A stretch of 64,000 nt of DNA from Prorocentrum cordatum (taxonomy: Eukaryota > Sar > Dinophyceae > Prorocentrales > Prorocentraceae): contig CAUYUJ010022550.1 in assembly GCA_963575745.1 (NCBI GenBank), positions 15,001-79,000 on the forward strand, given 5' to 3'. Shown here piece by piece: positions 12,693 through 26,817 of this stretch. Made by a program: the position numbers and the translations under genes. Below the pieces are notes generated by a model. That model did no database searches. It was not told the origin of the DNA and was given only the letters and a program-made list of their open reading frames with translations. Numbering within the stretch: the first letter of the stretch is position 1; each line of letters starts with the position of its first letter.

Positions 12693-15600
12693 TGCGCGCT
12701 CTTGCGAATACTTGAGAAAACCATGCGCTGTTTTCAACAGTTTCGTAAAATGCTACAATACAGGCGTCGCGGGCGCGCATGTCGAAATCGTTCGAATCCC
12801 CTTGCGCGCGCGCAGGGGTGGCACGATCCGCGTCTAATAATGCGACGCGGGCCACTCTCGCGCGTCTGCCGCGCGCGCGTGTCGAACTCAATCCAAAACC
12901 TCCATCGCCCACGCGCAGACGCCGTCGTCGTCGTCGGCGCCATCAGCATCGGCGCCGCCACTAGCTGCCCCCTCGTCGCCGTCAGCATCGCCAGCAGCAT
13001 CCCTACTATCATCATCGTGTCTACCGTTGTCGACGTTGCCATGGCACCGCGCCCGCACGAGTCGCCAACTCACGCTGAAGTGCCCGCGAGCATGCGCGAG
13101 TCAGCACGGCCGCGGGGATGCACCAGCCAACGCCAAGCACTCATGGCAATCGCTTCCGCATGGGTTCTGCAGACCAAGTTGCGGGTGGGCGGGCGGGGCG
13201 ATTGCGCGAGCAGTGGAGTCGACAACTTCAAATTCGGCAACGTGAATTTACACGCCATGGATTCTCCTTGTGATAAAGAGAATAGACCCCCCGCTCTCGC
13301 CCCCCCTTTCGGGCATGTAAACCATATACGGTTCTAACCACATGTCCATCCTAAATATGAGTTTACACCACCCCAGGGGGGCCGGGAGCCGGCATCGGCC
13401 GCCTCTGAGGCCCCCTTGTAAAAGACAATACGCGGGAACATCTTCGGCTCTAACAACAAACTTTTTCCATAACACCTTGCACAATAAAAAGACGAAGTCT
13501 ACGCGCGCGCGCGCCGTCGCGCGCGCATGCCGATGCCCTCCAAAAACCTTCTGCGTCGGAAAGAATTCGCAATCGAGCTTCAAAAAAATGGTTTCGCAAC
13601 ACTGATGTGCTAAAAAAGCTGACGCGCGAGCTCTTGCGTAATCTTGAGCAAACCAAAAGTTGTTCCGGGTTTTCACGACATGCTAACAAACGGGCTTCGC
13701 GCGCGCGCATGCCGAAATCTGTCGAACGCCCTTGCGCGCGTGCCGTCGCGATAATCCTCTGCAAAAAAAATGGAACGAAGTGCAGACGCACGCGTCGTCG
13801 CGCGCGCGTGCCGAAATCCTTCAAAACCTATCGGCTCCGGGAGGATTCCAAAATCGCGCGCCCAAAAACCAACAAACGCACAAGGTCTCGCAACACGTAT
13901 GTTCAACGAAAGCGTGCGCGCGCGCTCCTGCGTCGTCGTCGTCGTCGCCGCCCTCCCCCCCCCGCGTCATCGTCGTCGTCGTCGCCTACGTCGTCCTCTG
14001 TCTTTCCTCGCGTTCGTCGTCGTCGTCCACTTTGGCGTCGTGGTCGTTTCCGTCGTCGTTGTCGCCGTGGTCGTCCTTCCTCCTCCTCCCTCGTCGACAT
14101 CGTCGTCCGTCGTCGGCGTCTCGTCGTCGCCCCTCCTATTCCGTCGCCGTCGTCGTCGTCGTCGTCGTTGTCGTCGTCGTCGACCCTCCTCCCTCATCGC
14201 TGTCGTCGTCGGCGTCGCCGTCCTTCCTCCTTCGTCGTTCGCGTCGTCGCCGTCCTCCCTCCTCCCTCGTCGTTGTCGTCGTTGTCGTCGTTGTCGCCGC
14301 CGTCGCCCCCCCCCCCCCCCCCTCGTCGTCGTCTTTTTTGGCGACCTCGTCGTAGTCTTCGCCGTCGTCGGTCGTCGGCGTCGGCGTCGTCGTCTTCGCC
14401 GTCGTCGACGTCGGCGTCGTCGTCGTCGCCGCCGTCGTCGTCGTCGTAGTCGTCGTCGGTGTCGTTGTCGTCGTCGTCGTCGGCGTCGTCGTCGTCGTCG
14501 TCGGCGGCGTCGTCGTCGTCGTCGGTGTCGTCGTCGTCGTCGTCGGCGGCGTCGACGTCGTCGTCGTCGTTGTTGCCGTCGCCGTCGTCGTCGGCGTCGG
14601 CATTGTCGTTGTCGTCGGCGTCGTCGTCGTTGTCGGCGTCGCCGAAGTCGTTGGAGACGTCGTCGGCGCCGTCGTAGTCGTCGTCGGCGGCGTCGTCGTC
14701 GCCGTTGTCGCCGTCGTCATCGGCGTCGCTACCGTTGCCAAGTGCCACCTGGCACCCACCGCCACGATCTTAAGAGTTTTTGCAAACCAAGTTGCGGGTG
14801 GGTGGGCGGGGAGTTTGCGCGAGCAGCGGCGGCGGTCAAGCGCGGCGCAGGGCAGTTAATTGCATCGCGCACATTTGCCCTCCGAGAACGAATTGCGAGA
14901 TCCGCCCCCCCGCCCCCGGAATTCACTGCCCCCCTTTTAGCATTGCAATGCGCGCGCGATTCTGCCCCATCGCCCATCCTTAACATGGATTCGCACCATT
15001 CCCAAGCAGGCCGGCATCCGCCCCCCCCCCCCCCCCCCCCCCCCCTTCATTCCCTGGGACACAACTACGCGGGCGCACTCGCTCATCAGAAACAAGCAGT
15101 TGCCCAAACCCCCTGCAGAAAAAAACTGGGCCAAGCGCACGCGCGCGCGTCGCGGCGCGCGCACCCCGAACTCCCCCCCCAACCTTAGGTTCCGCGAGGG
15201 GCACATAGATGTATACCTATATATAGTGCTTCGCAACGATACAAAGCCAGCGCTCGCCTTCTCGCAGATGCATAGGGAACGGCTGGTTTTCAACGCCCCC
15301 ATAAAATGCTACCAACCGGGCCTCTCGCGCGAACGCGACGAAATCGCTCGGACGCCCTCGCGCGGGCGCTGTCGGAAGAACCCCCGCTGCCAAAAACGGA
15401 ACGAAGCGCGCGCGTCGTCGCGCGCGCCAAAATCTCGTAGAAACCCCAGGGGTCGCAAGGATTCCAAAAACGAGCATCCGACAAATTCGTGAGAATACAT
15501 GGTTTGCAACACCAGCGTTCACAACAAGCCTGCGCGCGCTCTCACGAATTCTAAGCGAAGCCATGGGTTGGTCAACATTGTCACCAGACTCTGTCAGACG

Positions 15601-16738
15601 GGCCTCTCGCGCCGCGCGTCGCAATCATCCGAACACCCTTGTGCGCGCGATAGGGGGGGGAGGGGGGGGCGCGTCCGTGTCAGACAATGCCGCGCGGGCC
15701 ACTCGGGCGCGTCGGCCGCGCGCGCACGTCGAACTCCTTCATCGGCGAAGCAAGAACATCGTCATCGCCACCGGCAGGCGCGGTCAAAATCGGCGCCGCC
15801 GTCGGCCCCGACGTGGTCATCGCCGCCACCGTCGCCATTATCGCCACTCTCATCATCGCGCCCACCGACGTCAACGTCGCCGCGAGGCCGCGCCCACCCA
15901 GGTCAACGATTCACACTGCAGTGCCCGCTGGGTAGCGCCCAGTGGTCAGCGCCACCGCGGCCGCGTCGGTCGCGCCGCACTAGCTGGCCGCCGCGCGCGC
16001 GAGCATGCGCTGGCGAGCGCGGCCGCAAAGATGCCCGGCCAAAGCCAAGCACTCATCGCACTCGCTGCCGCATGGGTTTTGCAAACCCACTTGCGGGCGG
16101 GCGGGCCGGATGATTGCGCGGGCAGTGGAATTAGCTACTCACTGCGAGCATCGCATCGGCGCGTTCTCCTTTCTGAGAGGAATTAGAATTCAACCTTCCC
16201 CCGGGACTATCCGCTCCTCCTTTGCCATTGCAATTTGCTGTTGATTCTGCCCCATCGTCCATCCAGAACTTGAGTTCATACCATCCCACCCGAGCCGGCA
16301 CCGACCCCCCCCCCCCCCCGCCATCCTCAACAAAAAACAACCATGCGCGCGCACTCGCACACGACAAAACATCAGCTTTCAAGAATCCCTCGCAAAGAAA
16401 ATAAAATACTTGACGAAGCGCGCGCGCGCGCGCCGTCGCGCGCGAAACGAAATCGCTCAAAAACCTTAAGTTCCGTGAAGATGCCAAAACCGAGCGTCCA
16501 AAACACACGTTACAACACATGGCCCCCAAACGCAGCTTCTCACAAAAAGCTTGCGCGCGCCACTGCAGACTCTTAAGAAAGCTTTACATGTTTCTACATT
16601 CTTCATCGCCAAAACGACCAAACGAGCTTCGCGCGCGCGTCGAAATCGCTCGACCGCCCGCGCGCGCGCGCGGTCGCCACAAACCCCTCGCAGAAAACTT
16701 AGATGACGAACACGCGCGCGCGTCGTCGCGCGCGCATG

Positions 16739-16913
<175 letters not shown>

Positions 16914-17702
16914 GGGCGCCCCAAGGATTTCAAAACAGGTTGTCTCGAAATCATAAAAACAAATGGTTTCGCAACATCAGTTTTCAAGACAGAAACTAAA
17001 AAGCGCTCGCGCGGCTGCGAATCTTTGAAATCCCCCACAAAAATTTGCCAAACTGGCCTCTCGCACCGCATGCCGAACTCATTCGAACGCCCTTGCGCGC
17101 GCGCTGGGGGGGTCCGGGTCCGCGTCAGATAATGCCAGCGCGGGCCGCTCGCGCGCGTCGGCCGCGCGCGCGTCGAACTCCTGTCGAAACCTCCATCGCC
17201 GACGCGAGGGCGCCGCCATCGTCGCCGGCGCCATCAGCATCGGCGCCGTCGTTGGCCGCGCCGTCGTCGCTGTCAACACCGCCACCAGCATCGCTACGAT
17301 CATCATCGCGTCTACTGTTGTCGACGTTGCCATGATGCCGCACCCGCCCAAGTCGCCGACTCGCACTGAAGTGCCCGCTGGGATGCGCCTGGCGGTCAGC
17401 GCCACCACAGCCGCGTCGGTCGCGCCAAACTAGCTGGCCGCTGCGAGCGCGCGCACGCGCGGGCTGGCGCGGCCGCAAGTTGCGGGTGGGCGGGCGGGAT
17501 GTTTGCGAGAGCACGGGATGCGCCAACTCGTTCGTGGATGTCAATTCTCCCTCCTGAAAACAGAATAGGATCTACCCCCCCCCCGGCGTTATCGGCCCCC
17601 CTTCCGGGCATGTAAATCAAATATGATTCTGACCACATGTCCATCCTAAATATGAAATCGCGATGTCAAATGCCAACCGGGCCCCCCCCCTGAGGGCCCC
17701 TT

Positions 17703-17708
<6 letters not shown>

Positions 17709-17755
<47 letters not shown>
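17709..17755. repeat. Poly-A tract of about 46
   Basis: A single A homopolymer after CCTTGTAAAT, at the place where other satellite copies carry only a few A (for example 21,264-21,276). Confidence 0.95.
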
Positions 17756-17756
<1 letters not shown>

Positions 17757-18279
17757 GGCGCGGTGATGTTTTTGTTCTAACACAACACTTTTCACGAATC
17801 CCTTGCACAACAAAAAAGAAAAAATAAAAAGATGACGAAATGCACGCGCGCGCGCGCCGTCGCGCGCGCATGCCGAAATCCTTCAAAAACCTTCGGTGCC
17901 GGAAAGATTTCGCAATCGAGCTGCAGGAAAAAAGTTTCGCAGCATTGATATACTTAAAAAGCTTCCGCGCGAGCTCGTGTAAAATCTCGCGAAAACCATA
18001 GATTTTTCATGATTTTCACAAAATGCGATTAAACGGGCTTCGCGCGCGCGCATGTCGAAATCTGTCGAACGCCCTTGCGCGCACGCCGTCGCGAGAATCC
18101 CCTGCCCCCCAAAAAAAACAACAACAAAAATGCAGACGCGCGCGTCGTCGCGCGCGCATGCCGAAAACCTTCAAAACCCATCGGTGTCGGAAGGCTTTCA
18201 AAATCGCGCGTCCAAAACCTACATAAACCCAAGGTTTCGCAGCACGGATGTTCAACAAAAGCGTGCGCGCGCGCTCTTG

Positions 18280-18313
<34 letters not shown>

Positions 18314-19459
18314 CCCCCTCCTCCCGCGTCGTCGTCGTCGTCGTCGCCTACGTCGTCCTCTGTCTTTCCTCGTGTTCGACGTCGTCGTCGTCCTCTTTGG
18401 CGTCGTGGTCGTTTCCGTCGTCGTTGTCGCCGTTGTCGTCCTTCCTCCTCCTCCCTCGTCGTCGTCGTCGTCCGTCGTCGGCGTCTCGTCGTCGTCCCTC
18501 CTATTTCGTCGCCGTCGTCATCGTCGTCATTGTCGTCGTCTTCCCTCCTTCCTCGTCGTTGTCGTCGTCGGCGTCGCCGTCCTTCCTCCTTCGTCGTTCG
18601 CGTCGTCGCAGCCCTCTCTCCTCCCGTCGTTGTCGTCGTTGTCGTCGTTATCGCCGTCGTCGTCCTTCCTCCTCCCTCGTCGTCGTCTTCGTCGGCGTCG
18701 TCGTCGTGGTCTTCGTCGTCGTCGGCGTCGGCGTCGTTGTCGTCGTCGAAGTCGTCGGAGACGTCGTCGGCGTCGCCGCGGTCGACGTCGCCGGCGTCGT
18801 CGTAGTCGGCCCCAAGAGGTTTTGCAAACCAAGTTGCGGGCGGGTGGGCGGGACGTTTGCAAGGGCGTGGGATGTGTCACATAATGGGCAAAAATCAATT
18901 GGACCCTATAGAGTCTCCCTTCTAAAGGAAGAATAGACTCTACCCCCCCCCCCCCCGGAGTAAACGGCACCCCCTTGGGCATGACGATTTCAAATTTATT
19001 CTGCACCGTCCAACCTAAATCTGATTCACACTATCCTAGCCAGGCGGCCGGCATCACTCCCCCCCGACATCCTCTGCCAAAAAATAGGCGCGCACCCTCG
19101 TTCATCCAAAATCATACGTTGTCAAGACCCCGCGCAAAAGCCTGGGACAAAGTGCACGCGCGCGCGTCGTCGCGCGCGCATGCCGAGATCCTTCAAGACC
19201 CTTCGGCTTCGGAAGGATTTCAAAATCGAGTTCCCAAAAAAAACATGCAAAAGCACACGGTTTCGCAACACTGATGTTCTAAAGCAGCTTACACGCGCGC
19301 CCTTGCGGAATCTTTAGAGGAAAACCAGAAGTTCTCAAGCAAAGACCAATGGGCTTCGCGCGCGCGCATGTCGAAATCTTTCGAACGCCCTTGCGCGCGC
19401 GCCGTCGCGCGAATCCTCTGCAAAAACTAAGACGAAGTGCAGGCGATCTTGCGTCGCGA

Positions 19460-19501
<42 letters not shown>

Positions 19502-22067
19502 ACCCCCCTGTCTGTCGTCGTCGTCGTCGTCATCGCCCTGGCGTCGTCGTCGTTTCCGTCGTCGTTGTCGCCGTGGTCGTCCTTCCTCCCTCGTCGACTT
19601 CGTCGGCGTTTCGTCGTTGTCCCTCCTATTTCGTCGCCGTCGTCGTCGTCGTCTTCCCTCCTCCCGCGTCGTTGCCGTCGTCGCCGTCGTCGCCCTCCGT
19701 TCTCACTTGTCGTCGTCGTCTTCGTTGGCGACGTCGTCGTCGTCGTCGTCGTCTTCGTCGTCGCCGTCGTCGTCGTCGTCGTCGGCGGCGTCGTCGTCGT
19801 CGTCGTCGGCGGCGGCGTCGTCGTCGTCGGCGTTGTCATCGTCGCCGTCGTCGCCAGCGTCGCCGTCGTCGTTGTCGTCGTCGTCGTCGTTGTCGTCGAC
19901 GTTGCCGTTGTCGTCGGTGTCGTTGGAAACGTCGTCAGCGTCACGCCCCCCTGCCCCCCCCCCCCCCCTGGGGAAGTCACGACTCAGCTTCCCGCGTTGC
20001 AAGCTACATGTGACTCTTCCCCGTCGCCCATCCTCAATATGAACTCAGACCATCCCAGGCAGGCCGGCATCCGCCTCCACGCATCCTCTGCAACAAATAT
20101 TACGCGCGCACACTCGTTTACCAACAACAACCCCCCCTACACCACATGCGAAGAAGTGCACGCGCGCGCGTCGTCGCGAGCGCATGCCGACATGGTCGAA
20201 ACAAGCCCGAGGCCTTGTAATGATGTCAAAATCGGGCGCCCCGAAAACATGCCAAAAACATTGCATTGCAACACGCAGACAAACTTCTGCTCTCGCGATT
20301 CCTTGAGAAAAACACATTGCCACCAAGTGGGCGTTTCGCGCGCGCGCATGCGGCAATCGTTCGATAGCCGCTGCGCGCGTGCCGTCGCAAGAACCCCCTG
20401 CGCAAAACGTCGCGAATTGCACGCGCGCGCGTCGTCGCGCGCGCGCCGCAATCCGTCAAAACATTCGGGTGCGCAAAGATGTCGAGACCGAGCGCTCCGG
20501 AACCACATCAGAAACACATAGCTTCACAACATCAGTTTTCAAGAAATCCTTCGTTTGCGCTCTTGCAAATTTGGTTTTTCAAACTGCCCATGGAACTCTG
20601 CCAAGCTGGCCCCTCGCACCGCGCGCCGAAATCTTTCGAACGCCCTTGCGCGCGTGCTAGGGAGGGGCACGATCCGCGTCACATAGCACCAGCGCGGGCC
20701 GCTCGCGCGTCGGCCGGGCGCGCATGTCGAACTCACCCAAAACCTTCATCGCCGTCGCGAGAGCGTCGTCGACGGCGCGATCAACATGGGCCCCGTCGCT
20801 GGCCTCGCCGTCGTCGTCGCTGTCACCATCGTCACCAGCATCGCTGCCATCGTCACCGCGTCTACCATTGCCGACGTTGTCATGATACCGCGCCCGCCCA
20901 AGTCGCCGACTCGCACTGAAGCGCCCGCTGGGGTGCGCCCAGCGGCCAGCGCCGCCGCGGCCACATCGGTCGCGCCAAACTACCTAGCCGCTGCGCGCGC
21001 GAGCATGCGCGGGCAAGCGCGGCAGCAGAAATGCACCAGCCGACTCCGGGTGGGACGATTGCGCGAGCAGTGGGGTCGACAACTTCAATTTTGGCAAGGT
21101 GCATTATCCTTTCTATAGAGAGAATGAACTCCCCCCCCCCCGGCGTCAACCGCCCCCCTTTTCGGGCATGTAAATCAAATATGATTCGGACCACATGTCC
21201 ATCCTAAATATGAACTTACACTATCCCAGGGGGGCCGGCATCGCCCCCCCTCAGGCCCCCTTGTAAAAAAAAAAAACAATACGCGGGGGCATTTCTCGCT
21301 CCAACATAAAACTTGCTCACGAATCCCTTGGAAAGAGAGGGAAGAGGAGAGAAACAAATATTTGTTATATAAAAAATGCACACGCGCGCGTCGTCGCGCG
21401 CGCGCCGAAATCCCTCAAAAACCTTGGGTGCCGGGAGAAGTTCGCAATCGATCTTCGAATGCAAATATTTGCGTACGTAAAAATTAAAACTACATTTTTG
21501 TCTAACCAAAAAAATCAAAACATTAATTATATTTATTACCAAAACAACTCTTGCGAAATCTTGAGCAAACCATCGGTTTTCCGGATTTTCACGACATGCT
21601 AACAAACTGGCTTCGCGCGCGCGCACGTCGAAATCTGTCGAACGCCCTTGCGCGCGTGCCGTCGCGAACCCTCTGCAAAGAAATACGACGAATTCCAGAC
21701 GCGCGCGTCGTCGCGCGCGCGCGCCGAAAACCTTCAAAACCCATCGGCTTCGGAAGGATTGCAGCGTCGCGCGCCCACGCAACTTGCAAAAACAAGAAGT
21801 TTCGCAACACGGCCTGTCAACAAAAGCGTGCGCGCGCGCTCTTGCGTCGTCGTCGTCGTCGTCGTCGCCGTCCTCCCTCCTCTCGCGTCATCGTCGTCGT
21901 CGCCTACGTCGCCCCCTGTCTCTCCTCGTGTTCTTCGTCGTCGTCCTCTTTGGCGTCGCGGTCGTTTCCGTCGTCGTTGTCGCCGTGGTCGCCCTTCCTC
22001 CTCCTCCCTCGTCGTCGTCGTCGCCCGTCGTCGGCGTCTCGTCGTCGTTCCTCCTATTTCGTCGCCG

Positions 22068-22099
<32 letters not shown>

Positions 22100-22873
22100 G
22101 TCGTCTCCCCTCCTTCCTCGTCGTTGTCGTCGTCGGCGTCGCCGTCCTTCCTTCTTCATCGTTCGCGGCGTCGCCGTCCTCCCTCCTCCCTCGTCGTTGT
22201 CGTCGTTGTCGTCGTTGTCGCCGTCGTCCTCCTCCCTCCTCCCTCGTCGTCGTCTTCGTCGGCGACGTCGTCGTCTTCGTCGTTGTCGGCGTCGGCGCCG
22301 TCGTCGTCTTCGTCGTCGTCGACGTCGGCGTCGTCGTCGTCGCCGCCGTCGTCGTCGTCGTCGGCGTCGTTGACGTCGTCGTCGTCGTCGGCGTCGTCGT
22401 TGTCGTCGTCGGCGTCGTCATCGTCGTCGCCGTTGTCAGCGCCGTCGTCGTCGACGGCGTCGGCGTCGTCGTCGTCGGCGTCGTCGTCGCCGTTGTCGGC
22501 GTCGTCGAAGTCGTAGGAGACGCCGTCGGTGTCGTCGTAGTCGTTGTCGGCGGCGTCGTCGTCGTTGTCGCCGTCGTCGTCGGCGCCGCTGTCGTTGCCA
22601 AGTGCAACGTGGCACCCACCGCCACGGTCTCAAGAGATTTTGCAAACCAAGTTGCGGGCGGGCGGGCGGGGTGTTTGCGCGAGCATTGGAGTAGACAACT
22701 CACTGCGAACAGAATTAATCCTGAAAAAAGAATAGACTCTACCCCCCCCCCCCCCCCGGCGTTATCCGCCCCCCTTTCGGGCATGTAGATCATGTGTGAT
22801 TCTGACCACGTGTCCATGCTAACTATGAATTTACACTATCCCAGGGGGGCGGCGTCGCCCCTCCTGAGGCCCC

Positions 22874-22875
<2 letters not shown>

Positions 22876-22910
<35 letters not shown>

Positions 22911-22964
22911 TATAACATATAATATAATAATAATAATAATAATAAATAATAATAAATAGTCATA

Positions 22965-22990
<26 letters not shown>
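22876..22990. repeat. TA and TAA/AAT microsatellite
   Basis: TA repeats at 22,876-22,925, an AATAAT run at 22,925-22,960 and another TA run at 22,966-22,990. They occupy the same position in the satellite unit as the poly-A tract at 17,709. Confidence 0.93.
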
Positions 22991-22996
<6 letters not shown>

Positions 22997-23235
22997 AAAA
23001 ACGCGGGGACATGTTTTGCTCTAACATAGGACTTCGTCACGAGTCCCTTGCAACAAATGGGGCAAAGTTCGCGCGCGCGTCGTCGCGCGCGCAAGCCGAA
23101 ATCCTTCCAAAACCTCCGGTGCCGGAAGGATTCCGCAATCGAGTTTCCCAGAAACACACCATAAACACAATTTAATGGGCAGCAATGGAAGGTTGCAGCG
23201 GCCCGGAGTAGCCTTGGTAAGCCTTGTTAAGCCAC

Positions 23236-24090
23236 GATAAGCCTTGGCGAGACCGCGCCCATGATCACCGAAGCGCACGGGGCGCGCAAGCGCGAGCCCA
23301 AAGTCAAACCAGAACATCACAGGCACAATTCTGGAATGGATGCCGCGCGGGCACGCGCGCCCGCATTGCGATGATCATTGCGCGCGGGGATTGTGAATGG
23401 TGATGGGGCTGGATGGGGGGTGACGACTGCGATGATCACGGCGATAGGCATGGCGGTGACGAGGAGGCAGAGGACCGGGCGAGGACCCCCATGCCTCATC
23501 CCCTGAGCCTCAGTCCTCAGTCCTAAAGATTTCTTTAAAGGGGCCAAAACCAAAATTGCCAAATCGTCCTGGCCTCGGCGCCGCGCCCCTGGGATTGGCG
23601 CAGCTTCTCGCGCGACTGTGGGAAGGCCAATGCTCTGGCACCCCTCGCGAGGATCGCGGCCCTCGAACACGAGAAATTGAGCCCCCCGCCCCCAGAGGCC
23701 CCCAAGAAGCCCCAGGAAGCCCCCAAGAAGGTCCCGGGGGGCCCCCCAGAGGCTTCAAACCTGCCTCCCAGAAGCCCCAAAGACTCCCAACCACGAGATC
23801 CCAACCAACATCCATGAGGCCTCCGATCCGACGCCCAGGCACGGTGGCGGATTTGGCCGAAGGGCATAACGTAAGCCTTGGCAAGACTGCGCCCATGATC
23901 ACCGCAGCGCGCGGGGCGCGCAAGCGCGAGCCCAAAGTCAAACCAGAATTTCACAAGCACAATTCTGGAATGGATGCCGATGATCATTGCGCGCGGGGTT
24001 TGTGAATGGCGATGGGGCTGGATGGGGGCGATGGTTTCGATGATGCTGGCGATGGGCATCGCGGCGACGAGAAGGAAGAATATTTTGGGG
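23236..24090. repeat. Local duplication, two ~220-bp copies ~635 bases apart
   Basis: 23,236-23,475 and 23,872-24,090 share AAGCCTTGGC, CGCGCCCATGATCACCG and GGGGCGCGCAAGCGCGAGCC. They also share the CAAACCAGAA...TTCTGGAATGGATG hairpin and GATGATCATTGCGCGCGGGG, in the same order. Identity looks close to 90 percent. The first copy carries a short extra CGCGCGGGCACG segment after the hairpin. No gene is recognised in this stretch. Confidence 0.8.
23500..23885. repeat. Dispersed repeat with relatives at 28,340-28,540 and 29,147-29,400
   Basis: 23,700-23,885 read on the minus strand matches 29,147-29,290 on the plus strand. Shared words include CATGGATGTTGGTTGGGATC, TCGTGGTTGG and GAGGCAGGTTTGAAGCCTCT. 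The adjoining part at 23,510-23,690 resembles 28,340-28,540 (GCGCGACT, CCTCGCGAGG, AAATTGAGCCC, CCGCCCCCAG). The copies therefore belong to one larger dispersed element of unknown kind. Confidence 0.75.
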
Positions 24091-25525
24091 GGCCCCATGA
24101 CCATCGGCGCCCCATGGCAGAGACGCTCGCGGAGAGCCCATGGGAGCAAGACTCCGCTGTCGAGGACGATCAAGCCCGCGCGTTTTTCCTCGCAGCTGGA
24201 GCACTGGCGAGCGAACCCCATCTGGCCGCCCGATGTCTCTATGGGTTCCCAAGGCTCCAAGCGCCACTGCCTTGCGACGCGACAGCGGCGCGGCGCCCCC
24301 CGTCTAAAATCTCAGACAACACGAGCAAACACAGCGCGCCCAACTGAGGGGGCAACAGCGCCTGCGAAGAATGCACGCACCGCGGCGCACGCGGCGAGGC
24401 GAGCCCTCGCGCGACCAGCCAGGCCGAACGCGCCGCCACGCGCCCCCAGCCGCCGCTCACTTACCCAGAGGCCCAAACATGTCATCGGCCTCGTCCTCGA
24501 TGCGCGGGCGCTTCCCCGGCGGCGCGGCCGATGACGCTGCGGCGCTCGAGCGCTCGCTGGCCTCGAAGGGGTCGACGCGCGGCCTCGCATCGCGGAAGGG
24601 GAACTTCTTCGGATCTTCGGTCTTGGCAAGGCCGCCTAATATCTAAACCTTGCACTCGCGGGAAAGCTGTTCCGTGATCCTGCCCTTCTTCCCGTCGTAC
24701 AACTCCTTGTAGCGGGCGAACCCTGTGATCACCAGGTCGCCGACCTTCAGGGAGGTCGGCGCTGCGTCGTCGCAGCCTGGCCCGCCCGCCGCGGCCCCCC
24801 CCCGCGACCGCGTCGCCGGCGGCCGACGCGGCGGTCTGAGGCGGGCACGCCCAGCCTTTGCCCGGCCCCGCGAAGACGCCAACGGCCGTCGCCAGGGCAG
24901 GCGGCTCTGTCGGGGCCGCCACAACGGGGGCCAGCGCCTCCACAGCGCGGGCCCTCGATTCTGCCGGGGCCCCCTCTGCAGCCTCGGGCGGCGCCCCCGC
25001 GGCGACCGCCCCTGCCGCCGCGGGCGGCGGCCCCGCCTCTGCCGCCACGGGCGGCGGCCCCGCGGCGACCGCCTCGCTCGCGCCGCCGCCGCCGCTCGCC
25101 CCCGCTTCGCCAGGCGCAGCTGCGGGAGCGGACCCCCCCTGCGCCGCGCTCGGCTTGCCGGCGCCGCCAGAGCCCGCGGGCGCCACGACGGCGGGCGGCC
25201 CTGGCAGCGCCGCCGCCCCTGCATGTGCCTTCTTAGCGGCGGGCTCGCCGCTGGCCGCGTCGGAACCATCCTCGCCCGTCGGCATGCCCACGGCGGAGAC
25301 GGCCTCGACCCCCGCGCACTTCTGCGCCAACGCGGCGCCCAGTCGCGCGCCCTTGCTCCGGCATTGACGAGCCATGGCGCCGAGGCCCCGGAGGTCGGAA
25401 TCAAGCCACCCAGCGGTCCTGAACGCGTCGGGGAAGTTCTCTGGCACCCCCGAAAAGGCCGCGCCCATGCGGACCCTGCGGATTTCCGCCCACATGCGGC
25501 CCACGCACGCATCGGACAAGTGGCC

Positions 25526-25666
25526 CTCGCGGGGCGTCGAATGGCAAATCCGAAAACCCCGACGCCTTTCTGGCGCGAGTCCGCGCTCGCAGAGTTCGCT
25601 GCGAGCGACGAACTCAAACCAGAACTCGGCGCGCGGGCTCGTGCATTGGATTTGCCGCCCCCTTGC
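25526..25666 (-). other. Possible in-frame intron with terminal inverted repeats
   Basis: The exon would end ATCAAG, the intron start GCAAGG and end CGCGAG before GGCCAC. The segment is 141 bases, divisible by three, and stays open. Near its ends are GGCAAATCC and its exact complement GGATTTGCC, and inside them TTCTGG and CCAGAA. The translated segment is compositionally unlike its flanks, which favours an intron or an inserted fold-back element. Confidence 0.4.
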
Positions 25667-26817
25667 CTTGATCCTTCGATAATCCTTCCGCAGATCCTTG
25701 CACGCCCTGTTGGGGACGTGGTCGATCAGCTCGGCGCACTCGCGGAAAAACTCCGCCGCCTTCGCGACTGCCACCCGCGGGGCGCTCTTCAACTGCGCGG
25801 CGCCCCCGACGAGCGGCCCCACGCAGCACCATGGGTGGTTCGGTTCCCAGTCGGACAGCAACTCGATACGCGAGGAGTCCTCGGCGATCCACGCCAGGCG
25901 CGACATCTCGTCCGCATGGGCCCCCAAGACCTCCACGGCAAACTCGAGATGGCCCCTCGCGCTCTCGCCACCCACGGGCGCCCCCCCCCAACAACGCCTT
26001 CATTGCGGCGACGCCTTTCTCCGCTAATGGTTTGCCGTCGGCAAGGATGCGCTCGCACTTCCTCGACCTGCCGCGCGCCTTGCAGGCGCGGTGCATCTTC
26101 GACAGGAAGAGCGCGGAGCGATACTGGAGCCCCCCGAGCTGCTTCACCGACTCCGGGCCAGCAAGATCTCCCTCTTCCGCCATGATGACCTGGAGCAGAG
26201 GCGGGACCAGGTACCTGAAGTCTTGGACGCGGGCCTGCACGTTCTCGGCGAAACCCTGGACTGGCACCCACTCATCCTCCTGCAAAAGCCACGTGACAAT
26301 GTCGGGGGGGAACCTGCTGCAGGGTGGCCCTAGACTCGCGGTGAACTCCTGCTCCGACAAACTCCCGCGAGTCTTCTTCGCGCGGGAAACATGGTCCAGG
26401 AATTGGTCGATCCAGAAGTCCATGTACTCGGGCGAGAGCAGCTTCGCGGGCGAGAAGAGACGGCGGTCATGCACGGCATCCTTCGCCGCTTTCAGCATCT
26501 CATCGACAGCCGCGCCCTCCTGGTCCTGCACAGTCGGACCCGCAGGGTGCACAGTCGGGCGCGCCCCTGCGGCGCCCGCGCCAGCGTTGACCTTCAGAGG
26601 CGCGACCTCCTCCACAGCCAGCTCGGCTGGGGCCTTGCTATCGGGGGTCGGCACCGCATCCATGATCGCCAGGGCTCCTGACGGCGCGTGCCCTGCGAGC
26701 GCAAGTGGCGCGCCTCCCTTCGGGGCCTTCCAAGGCCTCCCCAGGGTCAGCGCGACCTCCCCCACCACGGGCCCGAGGTCGAACTTGGGAAAGCTGCCGC
26801 TGACAACCCACGCATCC

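Noticed and set aside
24725-26185. A 486-codon plus-strand open frame opposite the unknown minus-strand gene
   Set aside because: High GC leaves the opposite strand open. The minus strand has the better residue mix, intron-like features and a coherent C-terminal module.
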